From Chloroflexota bacterium (GTDB taxonomy: Bacteria > Chloroflexota > Anaerolineae > B4-G1), in NCBI GenBank assembly GCA_030596915.1, contig JAUVSX010000238.1, forward strand, positions 1-5,549: a stretch of DNA of 5,549 nucleotides. Direction: 5' to 3'. Of the stretch, positions 1-5,371 are shown one piece after another. The number at the start of each line of letters is the position of its first letter. Within the stretch, counting starts at the first letter, position 1. The translations under genes and the position numbers were made by a program. Below the pieces are notes generated by a model. It made no database searches, had not been told where the DNA came from, and worked only from the letters and a program-made list of their open reading frames with translations.

Positions 1-130
1 CCGATGTGTGTCACTGACCAGCGCAGTCCCGCACTCGCCCTATTCCCCGCTTATGTTGTCCTACTCCTCCATCCGCGGTTACTACGGCCGTATCGCACAC
101 CGCTGCTCTTCCATCCGTCTGATCTGCGGA

Positions 131-223
131 CGCCTCTCCCACTGTCCCCAAGGAGGTTGCCGTAGGCGCCCCCAGGTCGGTGGTGGAGCTGCGGATCAAC
201 CTCTCGCGCAACGGGGAGAGGCG
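131..223. repeat. Nested inverted repeat / potential structured RNA
   Basis: Two stems are nested. The outer arms are a perfect 10-bp match: CGCCTCTCCC (131-140) pairs with GGGAGAGGCG (214-223). Inside, GAGGTTG (153-159) pairs with CAACCTC (197-203). After a 2-nt bulge (195-196), 160-165 pairs with 189-194, including one G-U, giving a 13-pair bulged stem. The apical part (169-174 with 181-186) can pair weakly with one mismatch. The 11-nt and 10-nt strands between the stems form an internal loop. A Shine-Dalgarno-like AAGGAGG (150-156) sits at the base of the inner stem but has no sensible start codon at the right distance. I do not recognise a known RNA family. It could be a leader RNA element, a MITE-like relic or chance in GC-rich DNA. 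Confidence 0.4.
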
Positions 224-270
224 CATCTGCGGATAGATTCCGTCCCTGTTCTCTGCGCCTTTGCGTGAGA
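202..270. repeat. Imperfect inverted repeat with 19-20-nt arms
   Basis: Arm 202-220 pairs with arm 251-270. As plus-strand RNA this gives 16 Watson-Crick pairs and one G-U pair (206-266), with mismatches at 212/260 and 215/257 and one bulged G (255), closing a 30-nt loop. The right arm contains GCGCCTTTGCGTGAGA, and the loop contains ATCTGCGGATAG. Both resemble short interspersed sequences I recall from intergenic DNA of many environmental bacteria; this recollection was not checked. The left arm looks like a diverged copy in opposite orientation. No T-tract follows, so it is not a classical terminator. Pairing here excludes the stems of the 131-223 element, because 202-203 and 214-220 are shared. 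Confidence 0.45.
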
Positions 271-288
271 TCCGATCGCCCCGTTCCG

Positions 289-336
289 TCGCTGACTCGC
301 TGACTCGCTGATTCGCTGATTCGCTGAATCGCTGAC
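289..336. repeat. Tandem 8-bp repeat array (left copy), 6 units
   Basis: Six head-to-tail octamers TCGCTGAN span this segment. The first seven bases are invariant and the eighth reads C, C, T, T, A, C. A decayed seventh unit starts at 337 (TTGC). An 8-bp period shifts frame at every unit, so on the plus strand TGA occurs in all three frames. On the minus strand all three frames stay open and read the cyclic peptide ISESANQR with minor variants. TGA 333-335 is the last in-frame stop before the dehydrogenase start. The period resembles the short tandem repeats (STRRs) of cyanobacteria in style, not in sequence. A sister array lies at 5316-5371 in the same orientation. Confidence 0.9.
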
Positions 337-374
337 TTGCACCGCCTGGCTTCACGAGTACGATTACCTCAGGT

Positions 375-1616
375 GTGACCATACAAGCTCTTGTCTTCCG
401 CTACAGCCTGCCCCGCTTCGCCTTTGCCCGGCTCTTCGGCGTGCTCACACCGCGCGCCTACCTCAGCCCGTGCGGTCCGACCCGGCTGGAGGAGATTCCG
501 GAACCAGCACTCCTGGGCGATGATTGGACGGTCGTGCGCACGGCGGTCTGCGGCATCTGCGGTAGCGACGTCAAACAGGTCTTCATGCACGCCAACTTCG
601 ACAACCCGCTCACGTCCCTCATCACCTTTCCCCAGGTGCTGGGGCACGAGGCGGTGGGTGTGATCGAGCGGGTCGGCCCGGCTGTGCAGGCCCGGCACGT
701 CGGGGAGAGGGTCGTCGTCAACCCCTGGCTTTCCTGCGATCCGCGCGGCATCGATCCGCCGTGTGACGCCTGCCAGCGGGGCCAATACTCGCTGTGCGCG
801 CACTTCACCGACGGCGCCCTGCCACCGGGCATGCACGCGGGCAACTGCCACGCCGTGACAGGCGGCTACGCCTCCCTGCTGCCGGCCCACGAATCGCAGC
901 TCTTTCCTATCCCCGATGGTGTCAGCTTCGACCAGGCGGTGCTCGCGGACCTCTTTTCCGTCAGCCTGCACGCCATTCTGGCCGCGCCCCCATCAGCAGG
1001 AGCACTGGCCCTGGTCTATGGCGCTGGCGTCCTCGGCTTGCTCTCGGTAGCCATCCTCCGCGTCCTCTATCCGTCGGCCCGTGTCGCGGCTATCGCGCGC
1101 TACCCCCACCAGGCGGAGCTGGCGCGCGAGCTGGGCGCCGAGCACGTTATCCGCACCCGCGACCCCGCTGAGGTCGTGGAGCGGATCGCACAGATCACCG
1201 ACGCTCGGGTGTACCGTCCGCGACCCGGCCTGCCGTGGCTGCTGCGGGGCGTGGATGTGATCTACGACACGGTCGGAACGGCAGAGTCGCTCGAAGTTGG
1301 TGTGCGAGTGGCGACCTCCCGGGCGCCCATCGTCATCACCGGCGTTGGCGTGCCAGCGCGCTTCGAGTGGACGCCGCTGTACTTCAAAGAGGTGAGAGTG
1401 CTGGGCTCGAACGCATTTGGCGTCGAGGATCTGGCTGGGGTGCGGCTGCACGCGATGGCTCACTATCTACGGATGGTGGCGGAGGGGAAGCTCGATCTGT
1501 CGTCGCTCGTGACGCACCGTTTCCGCCTGCAGGAGTACAAACAGGCCTTCCTCACGATGAACACGAAAGCCAGGCACGGGGCGGTGAAGGCCGTGTTCGA
1601 CTTTGAGGACAACTGA
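375..1616 (+). CDS. Zinc-dependent medium-chain alcohol dehydrogenase
   Basis: A 413-residue MDR-superfamily NAD(P)-dependent dehydrogenase, expected to interconvert an alcohol and an aldehyde or ketone in the cytoplasm. The N-terminal GroES-like domain carries the catalytic-zinc motifs: CGICGSD (C62), GHE (H91, E92) and an acidic third-ligand candidate at D192 in ADLFSVSLHA. The Rossmann domain has GAGVLG (G216, G218, G221). The structural-zinc lobe is atypical: C130, C133 and C141 have normal spacing, but the usual first cysteine, three residues before C130, is D127; C121 may substitute. The segment around 278-292, just before GVDVIYD, looks like a subfamily loop. The start is GTG 375, with no good Shine-Dalgarno and an upstream in-frame stop at 333-335. 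It is the first gene of the operon, 19 nt before the aminotransferase. The fold is clear; the substrate is not known. Confidence 0.9.
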   Translation: MTIQALVFRYSLPRFAFARLFGVLTPRAYLSPCGPTRLEEIPEPALLGDDWTVVRTAVCGICGSDVKQVFMHANFDNPLTSLITFPQVLGHEAVGVIERVGPAVQARHVGERVVVNPWLSCDPRGIDPPCDACQRGQYSLCAHFTDGALPPGMHAGNCHAVTGGYASLLPAHESQLFPIPDGVSFDQAVLADLFSVSLHAILAAPPSAGALALVYGAGVLGLLSVAILRVLYPSARVAAIARYPHQAELARELGAEHVIRTRDPAEVVERIAQITDARVYRPRPGLPWLLRGVDVIYDTVGTAESLEVGVRVATSRAPIVITGVGVPARFEWTPLYFKEVRVLGSNAFGVEDLAGVRLHAMAHYLRMVAEGKLDLSSLVTHRFRLQEYKQAFLTMNTKARHGAVKAVFDFEDN

Positions 1617-1620
1617 CGGG

Positions 1621-1629
1621 AAGGAGGAG
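1621..1629 (+). promoter_or_regulatory. Strong ribosome binding site fixing the aminotransferase start
   Basis: AAGGAGGAG ends six nt before GTG 1636. It selects that GTG over the longer reading from TTG 1603, which would overlap the dehydrogenase stop and has no ribosome binding site of its own. Confidence 0.85.
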
Positions 1630-1635
1630 AGCAGC

Positions 1636-3015
1636 GTGGCATTCTCTTTGGCTGAACGGATCGAGGAGCGGCAGGGCGACCAGTATGCCTTGCACCGCCA
1701 GTATCTGAACGCCAGCCTGGCTCGCGTCCAGGCGATTATCGGATTCGACAAGACCTATACCCGCGGCGAGGGCGCCTACCTGTGGGACGCTGCGGGCAAC
1801 CGCTACCTGGACCTGCTATCCGGGTACAGCGTGTTCAATCTGGGGCGTGGCCATCCGGTCGTCAGGCGCGTCATCCAGGAAATGCTTGCGATGGAGCGGC
1901 CCAACCTGGTCAAGATGGATTGCCCGCTCCTTGCCGGCCTGTTGGCGGAGGCGCTGGTGAAACGCATGCCGCCGGGGCTGGACGCAGTCTTCTTCGCCAA
2001 CTCGGGTGCCGATGCGGTCGACACGGCCCTCAAGTTCGCGCGTGCGGCCACGGGCCGTCCTCGGGTGCTCTACCTCGACCACGCCTTCCACGGCTTGACC
2101 CTCAGCACCCTGTCCATCAACGGCGGGCCCCAGTTTCGCGAGGGGTTCGAGCCCCTGATGCCGGGCTTTGATGAGGTCGAGATGGACGACCTGGCGGGCC
2201 TGGAGCGGGAATTATACCCAGGCGACGTGGCCGCCTTTGTTGTGGAACCGATCCAGGGCAAGGGGGTGTACATCCCGGCTGACGGCTACCTGCCCGAAGC
2301 ACAGCGCCTGTGCCGCGCGCACGGGACCCTCTTTGTCTGTGACGAGGTTCAGGCTGGCTTGGGGCGGACAGGGAAGTTTCTCTCCAGCGAGCACTGGAGC
2401 CTGGAGCCCGACATCGTCACGCTGTCCAAGTCGTTGGGAGGCGGCTACGTGCCGGTGAGTGCGACGATCACGCGCCGCGCCATCCACGACAAGATGTTCA
2501 GCCGTCTCGAGCGCTGCCAGGTGCATTCGACGACGTTCGGCCAGAACGAGCTGGCGATGGCAGCCGGCCTGGCGACTCTCCACGTGCTGGACGAGGAGCA
2601 GTTGATCGAGCGGGCAGCGACGATCGGGCAGAAGCTGATGGCTGGCCTGGCAGCCCTGCAGGAGCGCTACCACGTGATTGCCGATGTGCGTGGCAAGGGG
2701 TTGATGATCGCCATCGAGTTCAGGCCACCCCGGTCGCTCGCGCTCCGGGCCGCCTGGACCGCCGCCGAGGCGGCGCAGAAGGGGCTATTCGCGCAGCTTG
2801 TCGTGATGGCCCTTATGCGCGACCATCGCATCCTGACGCAGGTGGGCGGTCCCGGCGTCAACATCATCAAGCTGCTGCCGCCGTTGATCATCGGCGAACA
2901 GGAGGTAGAGACCACCGTCGCCGCCTTTGACGCAGTTCTGGCCGAGGCAACGCGCATCCGCGGGCGTGTCTGGGGGCTGAGCGGGCAACTCATCAAGCAT
3001 GCGCTCTCACAATGA
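1636..3015 (+). CDS. PLP-dependent class-III aminotransferase, HpnO-like
   Basis: A 459-residue fold-type I aminotransferase of class III (the ornithine/acetylornithine/GABA aminotransferase group), which transfers an amino group to a carbonyl substrate using PLP. Visible motifs: NSGAD at 122-126 for the cofactor phosphate, HAFHGL (149-154) for ring stacking, VEPIQG (E204), DEVQAGLGRTG with D236 contacting the pyridine nitrogen, TLSKSLGGG with Schiff-base K265, and HSTTFGQNE (297-305) from the partner subunit. The C-terminal segment with PPRSLALR (364-371) and DHRILTQ (396-402) resembles HpnO, the aminotransferase that forms 35-aminobacteriohopanetriol; this is from memory, not a search. Length is normal and every catalytic residue is present. 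The start GTG follows a strong ribosome binding site. The stop overlaps the next start as ATGA. Placed after a dehydrogenase, it could aminate the carbonyl that enzyme makes (inference). It could also be a general omega-transaminase. Confidence 0.88.
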   Translation: MAFSLAERIEERQGDQYALHRQYLNASLARVQAIIGFDKTYTRGEGAYLWDAAGNRYLDLLSGYSVFNLGRGHPVVRRVIQEMLAMERPNLVKMDCPLLAGLLAEALVKRMPPGLDAVFFANSGADAVDTALKFARAATGRPRVLYLDHAFHGLTLSTLSINGGPQFREGFEPLMPGFDEVEMDDLAGLERELYPGDVAAFVVEPIQGKGVYIPADGYLPEAQRLCRAHGTLFVCDEVQAGLGRTGKFLSSEHWSLEPDIVTLSKSLGGGYVPVSATITRRAIHDKMFSRLERCQVHSTTFGQNELAMAAGLATLHVLDEEQLIERAATIGQKLMAGLAALQERYHVIADVRGKGLMIAIEFRPPRSLALRAAWTAAEAAQKGLFAQLVVMALMRDHRILTQVGGPGVNIIKLLPPLIIGEQEVETTVAAFDAVLAEATRIRGRVWGLSGQLIKHALSQ

Positions 3016-4211
3016 GCCGGATGCTCTCAGACGTAGTGGCCCTGGCCGGGGAGATCGGTCCCCGTGGCACCGGGACCCCCGGGGAGGAAGCGGCCGCGCA
3101 CTTCGTCGTCGAACGGCTCGCGGGGATGGAGCTGCCGATAGAGCAGCAGATCTTCAGGGCGGTCGCCAGTCAGAACGCCTTTCCCCTGGCGATTGACGCG
3201 CTGGCGCTGCTCGCGTTCATCATCTACTCGTTCGGTGGCAGACCTGGTCGCTGGATCGGCGCCGGGCTGGCGCTCACGACTGCGCCCTTGCTGTGGCAGA
3301 CCATCCGCACGTCAGGCCGCCCTATACGCACGTTGCTTCCCAAGGTCACGAGCCGCAACGTGGTGACACGCATCGAGCCGAGCGGTGAGACCGGCCAGCG
3401 CGTCGTCCTCTTGGCTCACCTCGACACCAACCGCTGCCGGATCGTCTGGCAGTCAACAGCGAGGCGCCTGTTGGAACCACTTGCGTATCTGACGCTGGCG
3501 ATGCTGGCCTCAATGGGCCTTCTCTTCCTGGTCGGTGCGCTGCTCGGCGGACCGCGCTGGGTGTGGTGGGCCTCGCTGCTCCCGGCCGGCTACGCCGTCG
3601 GTACAGTCATCACGCTGTGGAAGGACGATCGGGCGCCATACTCTCCCGGCGCCCACGACAACGCGGCGAGTGTCGCGGTGGCGCTGGAGGTGGGTAGGCG
3701 ACTCGTGGCACAACCACTGGACAGAACCCAGGTGTGGCTGGCATTCACCGGCGCCGAGGAGACGGACCACGCCGGCCTGTATGCGCTATTGCGTCGGCAT
3801 AATTCGATGCTGCGGAATGCGGCCTTCATAGGGTTGGAGGGGCTGGGTAGCGGAGACCTGGTCACCCTGACCCGTCAAGGCTTCTGCGCCCACTACACCC
3901 CCGACGCGGGTCTACTCGCACTGGCGGAAACCGTCGCCGCCGAGCGTCCGGACCTCGGCGTGCGGCCGGCGCAGACGACGTGGGAAGATGAGGTCGGCAC
4001 GCTTCGGCGGTCCGGGTATCGTGCCATCTGCATCGTCGGTCTGGACCCACTGACCGGGACGCTGCCGCACTGGCACCGGGCCGACGACACGCCGGAGACG
4101 ACCTCGGGCGAGTTCATGGAGAGGGCGGCAGGCTTCCTTATGGCCTTGCTGAAGGCTCTGGACGGCCAGGTATCGAGTGCTCGGGAGGAGGACGTATGCG
4201 GGCGTTTGTGA
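3012..4211 (+). CDS. Membrane-anchored M28-family zinc peptidase/amidohydrolase
   Basis: A 399-residue protein with the M28 aminopeptidase-fold metal site in order: AHLD (H136, D138), GAHDNAAS (bridging D216), FTGAEE (E249 base, E250 ligand), an acidic E276 where Asp is usual, and HWHRADDTPE (ligand probably H355). Four hydrophobic segments, roughly 57-75, 80-97, 153-178 and 182-203, form two hairpins. The second hairpin lies between HxD and D216, where soluble M28 enzymes have a short loop. Two hairpins return every catalytic segment to the same membrane face. No signal peptide is seen, and basic stretches near 99-111 and 148-152 weakly favour the cytoplasmic face. The start ATG overlaps the upstream stop by 4 nt and lacks a clear Shine-Dalgarno, which suggests translational coupling. 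Its last 16 nt overlap the hpnA start. Hydrolysis of a peptide or amide bond is expected; the substrate is unknown, and a lipid-linked amide is a guess from context. Confidence 0.85.
   Translation: MSRMLSDVVALAGEIGPRGTGTPGEEAAAHFVVERLAGMELPIEQQIFRAVASQNAFPLAIDALALLAFIIYSFGGRPGRWIGAGLALTTAPLLWQTIRTSGRPIRTLLPKVTSRNVVTRIEPSGETGQRVVLLAHLDTNRCRIVWQSTARRLLEPLAYLTLAMLASMGLLFLVGALLGGPRWVWWASLLPAGYAVGTVITLWKDDRAPYSPGAHDNAASVAVALEVGRRLVAQPLDRTQVWLAFTGAEETDHAGLYALLRRHNSMLRNAAFIGLEGLGSGDLVTLTRQGFCAHYTPDAGLLALAETVAAERPDLGVRPAQTTWEDEVGTLRRSGYRAICIVGLDPLTGTLPHWHRADDTPETTSGEFMERAAGFLMALLKALDGQVSSAREEDVCGRL
4183..4191 (+). promoter_or_regulatory. Ribosome binding site of hpnA inside the preceding gene
   Basis: GGGAGGAGG lies four nt before ATG 4196, within the last codons of the M28 gene. 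It gives hpnA its own initiation signal despite the 16-nt gene overlap. Confidence 0.8.
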
Positions 4212-5185
4212 CTGGAGGCACCGGGTTCATCGGCGGAGCGGTCGTGCGCCGGCTGCTCGAGGCGGGACACAATGTGCGGGCCTTGGTTCGCCCGGGTAGC
4301 GACACCCAGCAGCTAGACGGGCTGCCGGTGGAGCAGGTATCAGGTGGCTTAAGCGACGCCGACAGCCTGCGCAAGGGGATGGCTGGGTGCGACTGGGTCT
4401 TTCACGTGGCGGCGCTCTACAGCTACTGGGGCCACGGGGAGGACGAGTTCTACTCTACGAACGTGGAGGGCACGCGCCAGGTGCTCGAGGCCGCGCTGTG
4501 GGAGAACGTGGCACGCTTGGTCCACACCAGCTCGATTGCCACGCTGGGTGTCCACGCGGACCACACGCCGGCGACGGAGGATGCGGTTGGCACACTGGCT
4601 GGCCGCATTGGGCCCTATCAGCGCAGCAAGTTCCTGGCCGAGGAAGTCGCCCGCGACTATGCTGGACAGGGACTCCCGGTGGTGATCGTGAATCCCAGCA
4701 CGCCGGTCGGCGTGGGCGATCACAAGCCGACCCCGACCGGCCAGATCGTCGTCGACTTCCTCAACGGACGGATGTTCGGGTATGTCGACACGGGGCTAAA
4801 CATCGCGGACGTGGAGGACGTGGCGGCAGGCCATCTATTGGCCGCTGAGCGGGGCCGGGTGGGGGAGCGGTACATCCTGGGCGGGGAGAACCTGACGCTC
4901 AAGCAAGTTCTTGACCTTCTGGCTGAGATCAGCGGCCGCCCGCCCGTCCGCCTGCGCATTCCACATACAGTGGCGGCGGCCTGGTCCTACGTAGACGTGA
5001 CCCTGGCTCGCCTGAACCCGCGCCACACGCCCGCGGCCACGCCGGAGAAGGTGCGCCTCTCGCGCCGCTACGAGTTCTTCGACTCGGGCAAGGCAGTGCG
5101 AGACCTCGGCTTGCCACAGACCCCCGCCCGTGAGGCGCTGCGCAATGCCGTCGAGTGGTACCGAGCCCACGGCTACGCGCCGTGA
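4196..5185 (+). CDS. hpnA: Hopanoid-associated NAD-dependent epimerase/reductase HpnA
   Basis: A 329-residue extended short-chain dehydrogenase, full length for HpnA. The N-terminal TGGTGFIG (G7, G10, G13) binds NAD(P). TSS (111-113) and YQRSK (Y141, K145) form the catalytic triad. VNPSTPVGVGDHKPTPTG (165-182), DFLNGRM (187-193) and YILGGENLTL (226-235) match the segments I associate with HpnA rather than with general sugar epimerases. The usual GDLxD adenine-contact motif reads GGLSD, with G51 replacing Asp. The C-terminal substrate domain ends normally at WYRAHGY. The start ATG has a strong ribosome binding site. It is the last gene of the operon. HpnA occurs in hopanoid loci, but its exact reaction is unsettled; sugar or polyol side-chain modification is assumed. 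Without a cyclase nearby, the lipid could be something else. Confidence 0.85.
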   Translation: MRAFVTGGTGFIGGAVVRRLLEAGHNVRALVRPGSDTQQLDGLPVEQVSGGLSDADSLRKGMAGCDWVFHVAALYSYWGHGEDEFYSTNVEGTRQVLEAALWENVARLVHTSSIATLGVHADHTPATEDAVGTLAGRIGPYQRSKFLAEEVARDYAGQGLPVVIVNPSTPVGVGDHKPTPTGQIVVDFLNGRMFGYVDTGLNIADVEDVAAGHLLAAERGRVGERYILGGENLTLKQVLDLLAEISGRPPVRLRIPHTVAAAWSYVDVTLARLNPRHTPAATPEKVRLSRRYEFFDSGKAVRDLGLPQTPAREALRNAVEWYRAHGYAP

Positions 5186-5218
5186 TGGACCGCGTGCCCA
5201 GACGGAGGGCGCCAGCTC

Positions 5219-5235
5219 GCTGCTACACCAGCAGC
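5219..5235. terminator. Small hairpin after hpnA
   Basis: GCTGCT (5219-5224) pairs with AGCAGC (5230-5235) around a 5-nt loop, 33 nt past the hpnA stop. Possible extra pairing of GGCG 5208-5211 with CGCC 5237-5240 is separated by an uneven internal loop. Only GGGCTTT follows, so an intrinsic terminator is doubtful. Confidence 0.3.
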
Positions 5236-5262
5236 CCGCCAGGGCTTTGCACACTGAGCCAC

Positions 5263-5280
5263 CGGACGCCCTGGCGTCCG
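5263..5280. terminator. Perfect palindromic hairpin between converging genes
   Basis: CGGACGCC (5263-5270) and GGCGTCCG (5273-5280) are perfect inverted copies around CT. In RNA this makes a 7-bp stem with a 4-base loop. It lies 77 nt past the hpnA stop. There is no T-tract on either side, so it could be a symmetric 3'-end stabiliser or a weak bidirectional terminator rather than a canonical intrinsic one. Confidence 0.4.
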
Positions 5281-5315
5281 CCTGCTTCGGCACCGTGCGG
5301 CGTTGCGCGGCGTCT

Positions 5316-5371
5316 TCGCTGACTCGCTCATTCGCTGACTCGCTGATTCTCTGCCTCGCTGATTCGCTTTC
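5316..5371. repeat. Tandem 8-bp repeat array (right copy), about 7 units
   Basis: Octamers of the same TCGCTGAN family occur in the same orientation as at 289-336. The units read TCGCTGAC, TCGCTCAT, TCGCTGAC, TCGCTGAT, TCTCTGCC, TCGCTGAT, TCGCTTTC. Four are intact, one has a single change and two are degenerate. The array overlaps the 3' end of the minus-strand phosphatase gene and supplies its last codons and its stop. Confidence 0.88.

Larger units (their letters stand above)
1..374. other. Gene-free upstream region with inverted repeats and an 8-bp array
   Basis: I find no convincing gene in this stretch. The open frames that cross it give compositionally odd peptides with no recognisable domain and run straight through repeats. 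It contains a perfect 10-bp palindrome TACGGCCGTA (83-92), a degenerate 42-nt-spaced direct repeat (61-90 against 103-132, about 20 of 30 bases equal), two overlapping inverted repeats (131-223, 202-270) and a tandem 8-bp array (289-336). The operon promoter should lie here, but no good -35/-10 pair is visible. The open frame 123-236 has GC-rich third positions and ends at TAG 234-236; it could be a decayed gene tail but has no usable start. The region reads as repeat-rich intergenic DNA. Confidence 0.6.
5186..5315. other. Convergent intergenic spacer
   Basis: A short non-coding gap lies between the operon end and the 3' end of the minus-strand phosphatase. It holds two inverted repeats and then the right octamer array. 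No promoter or small gene is visible, as expected between converging genes. Confidence 0.6.

Noticed and set aside
153..203. tRNA-like 7-bp acceptor pairing
   Set aside because: Only 51 nt between arm ends, with no anticodon or T-arm; also lacks the GGAA loop and the conserved sequence of SRP RNA.
8..268. Open frame on the plus strand, 86 codons
   Set aside because: Low-complexity Arg/Ser/Cys-rich peptide, no ribosome binding site, crosses the hairpin elements and ends inside a repeat-like motif; no domain recognisable.
289..336. CRISPR array
   Set aside because: Units are contiguous 8-mers with no spacers.
337..364. Promoter TTGCAC-16 nt-TACGAT before the dehydrogenase
   Set aside because: Only 3 of 6 and 4 of 6 matches to consensus; not better than expected by chance. 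If real, it would give a nearly leaderless transcript, which would fit the missing Shine-Dalgarno.
11..382. Open frame on the minus strand, 123 codons
   Set aside because: Held open by the octamer array, which has no stops on this strand; includes the dehydrogenase start region and has no family resemblance.
369..971. Long minus-strand open frame inside the dehydrogenase gene
   Set aside because: Antisense shadow of a GC-rich gene; the plus-strand frame has all MDR motifs.
1603..1635. Longer aminotransferase start at TTG 1603
   Set aside because: Would overlap the dehydrogenase stop and read through the strong ribosome binding site at 1621-1629; GTG 1636 is correctly spaced.
2212..2673. Minus-strand open frame inside the aminotransferase gene
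   Set aside because: Antisense shadow; the sense frame carries the complete PLP site.
375..5185. Calling the operon a hopanoid biosynthesis cluster outright
   Set aside because: Only HpnA and an HpnO-like enzyme are present; no squalene-hopene cyclase, HpnH or HpnG in view.
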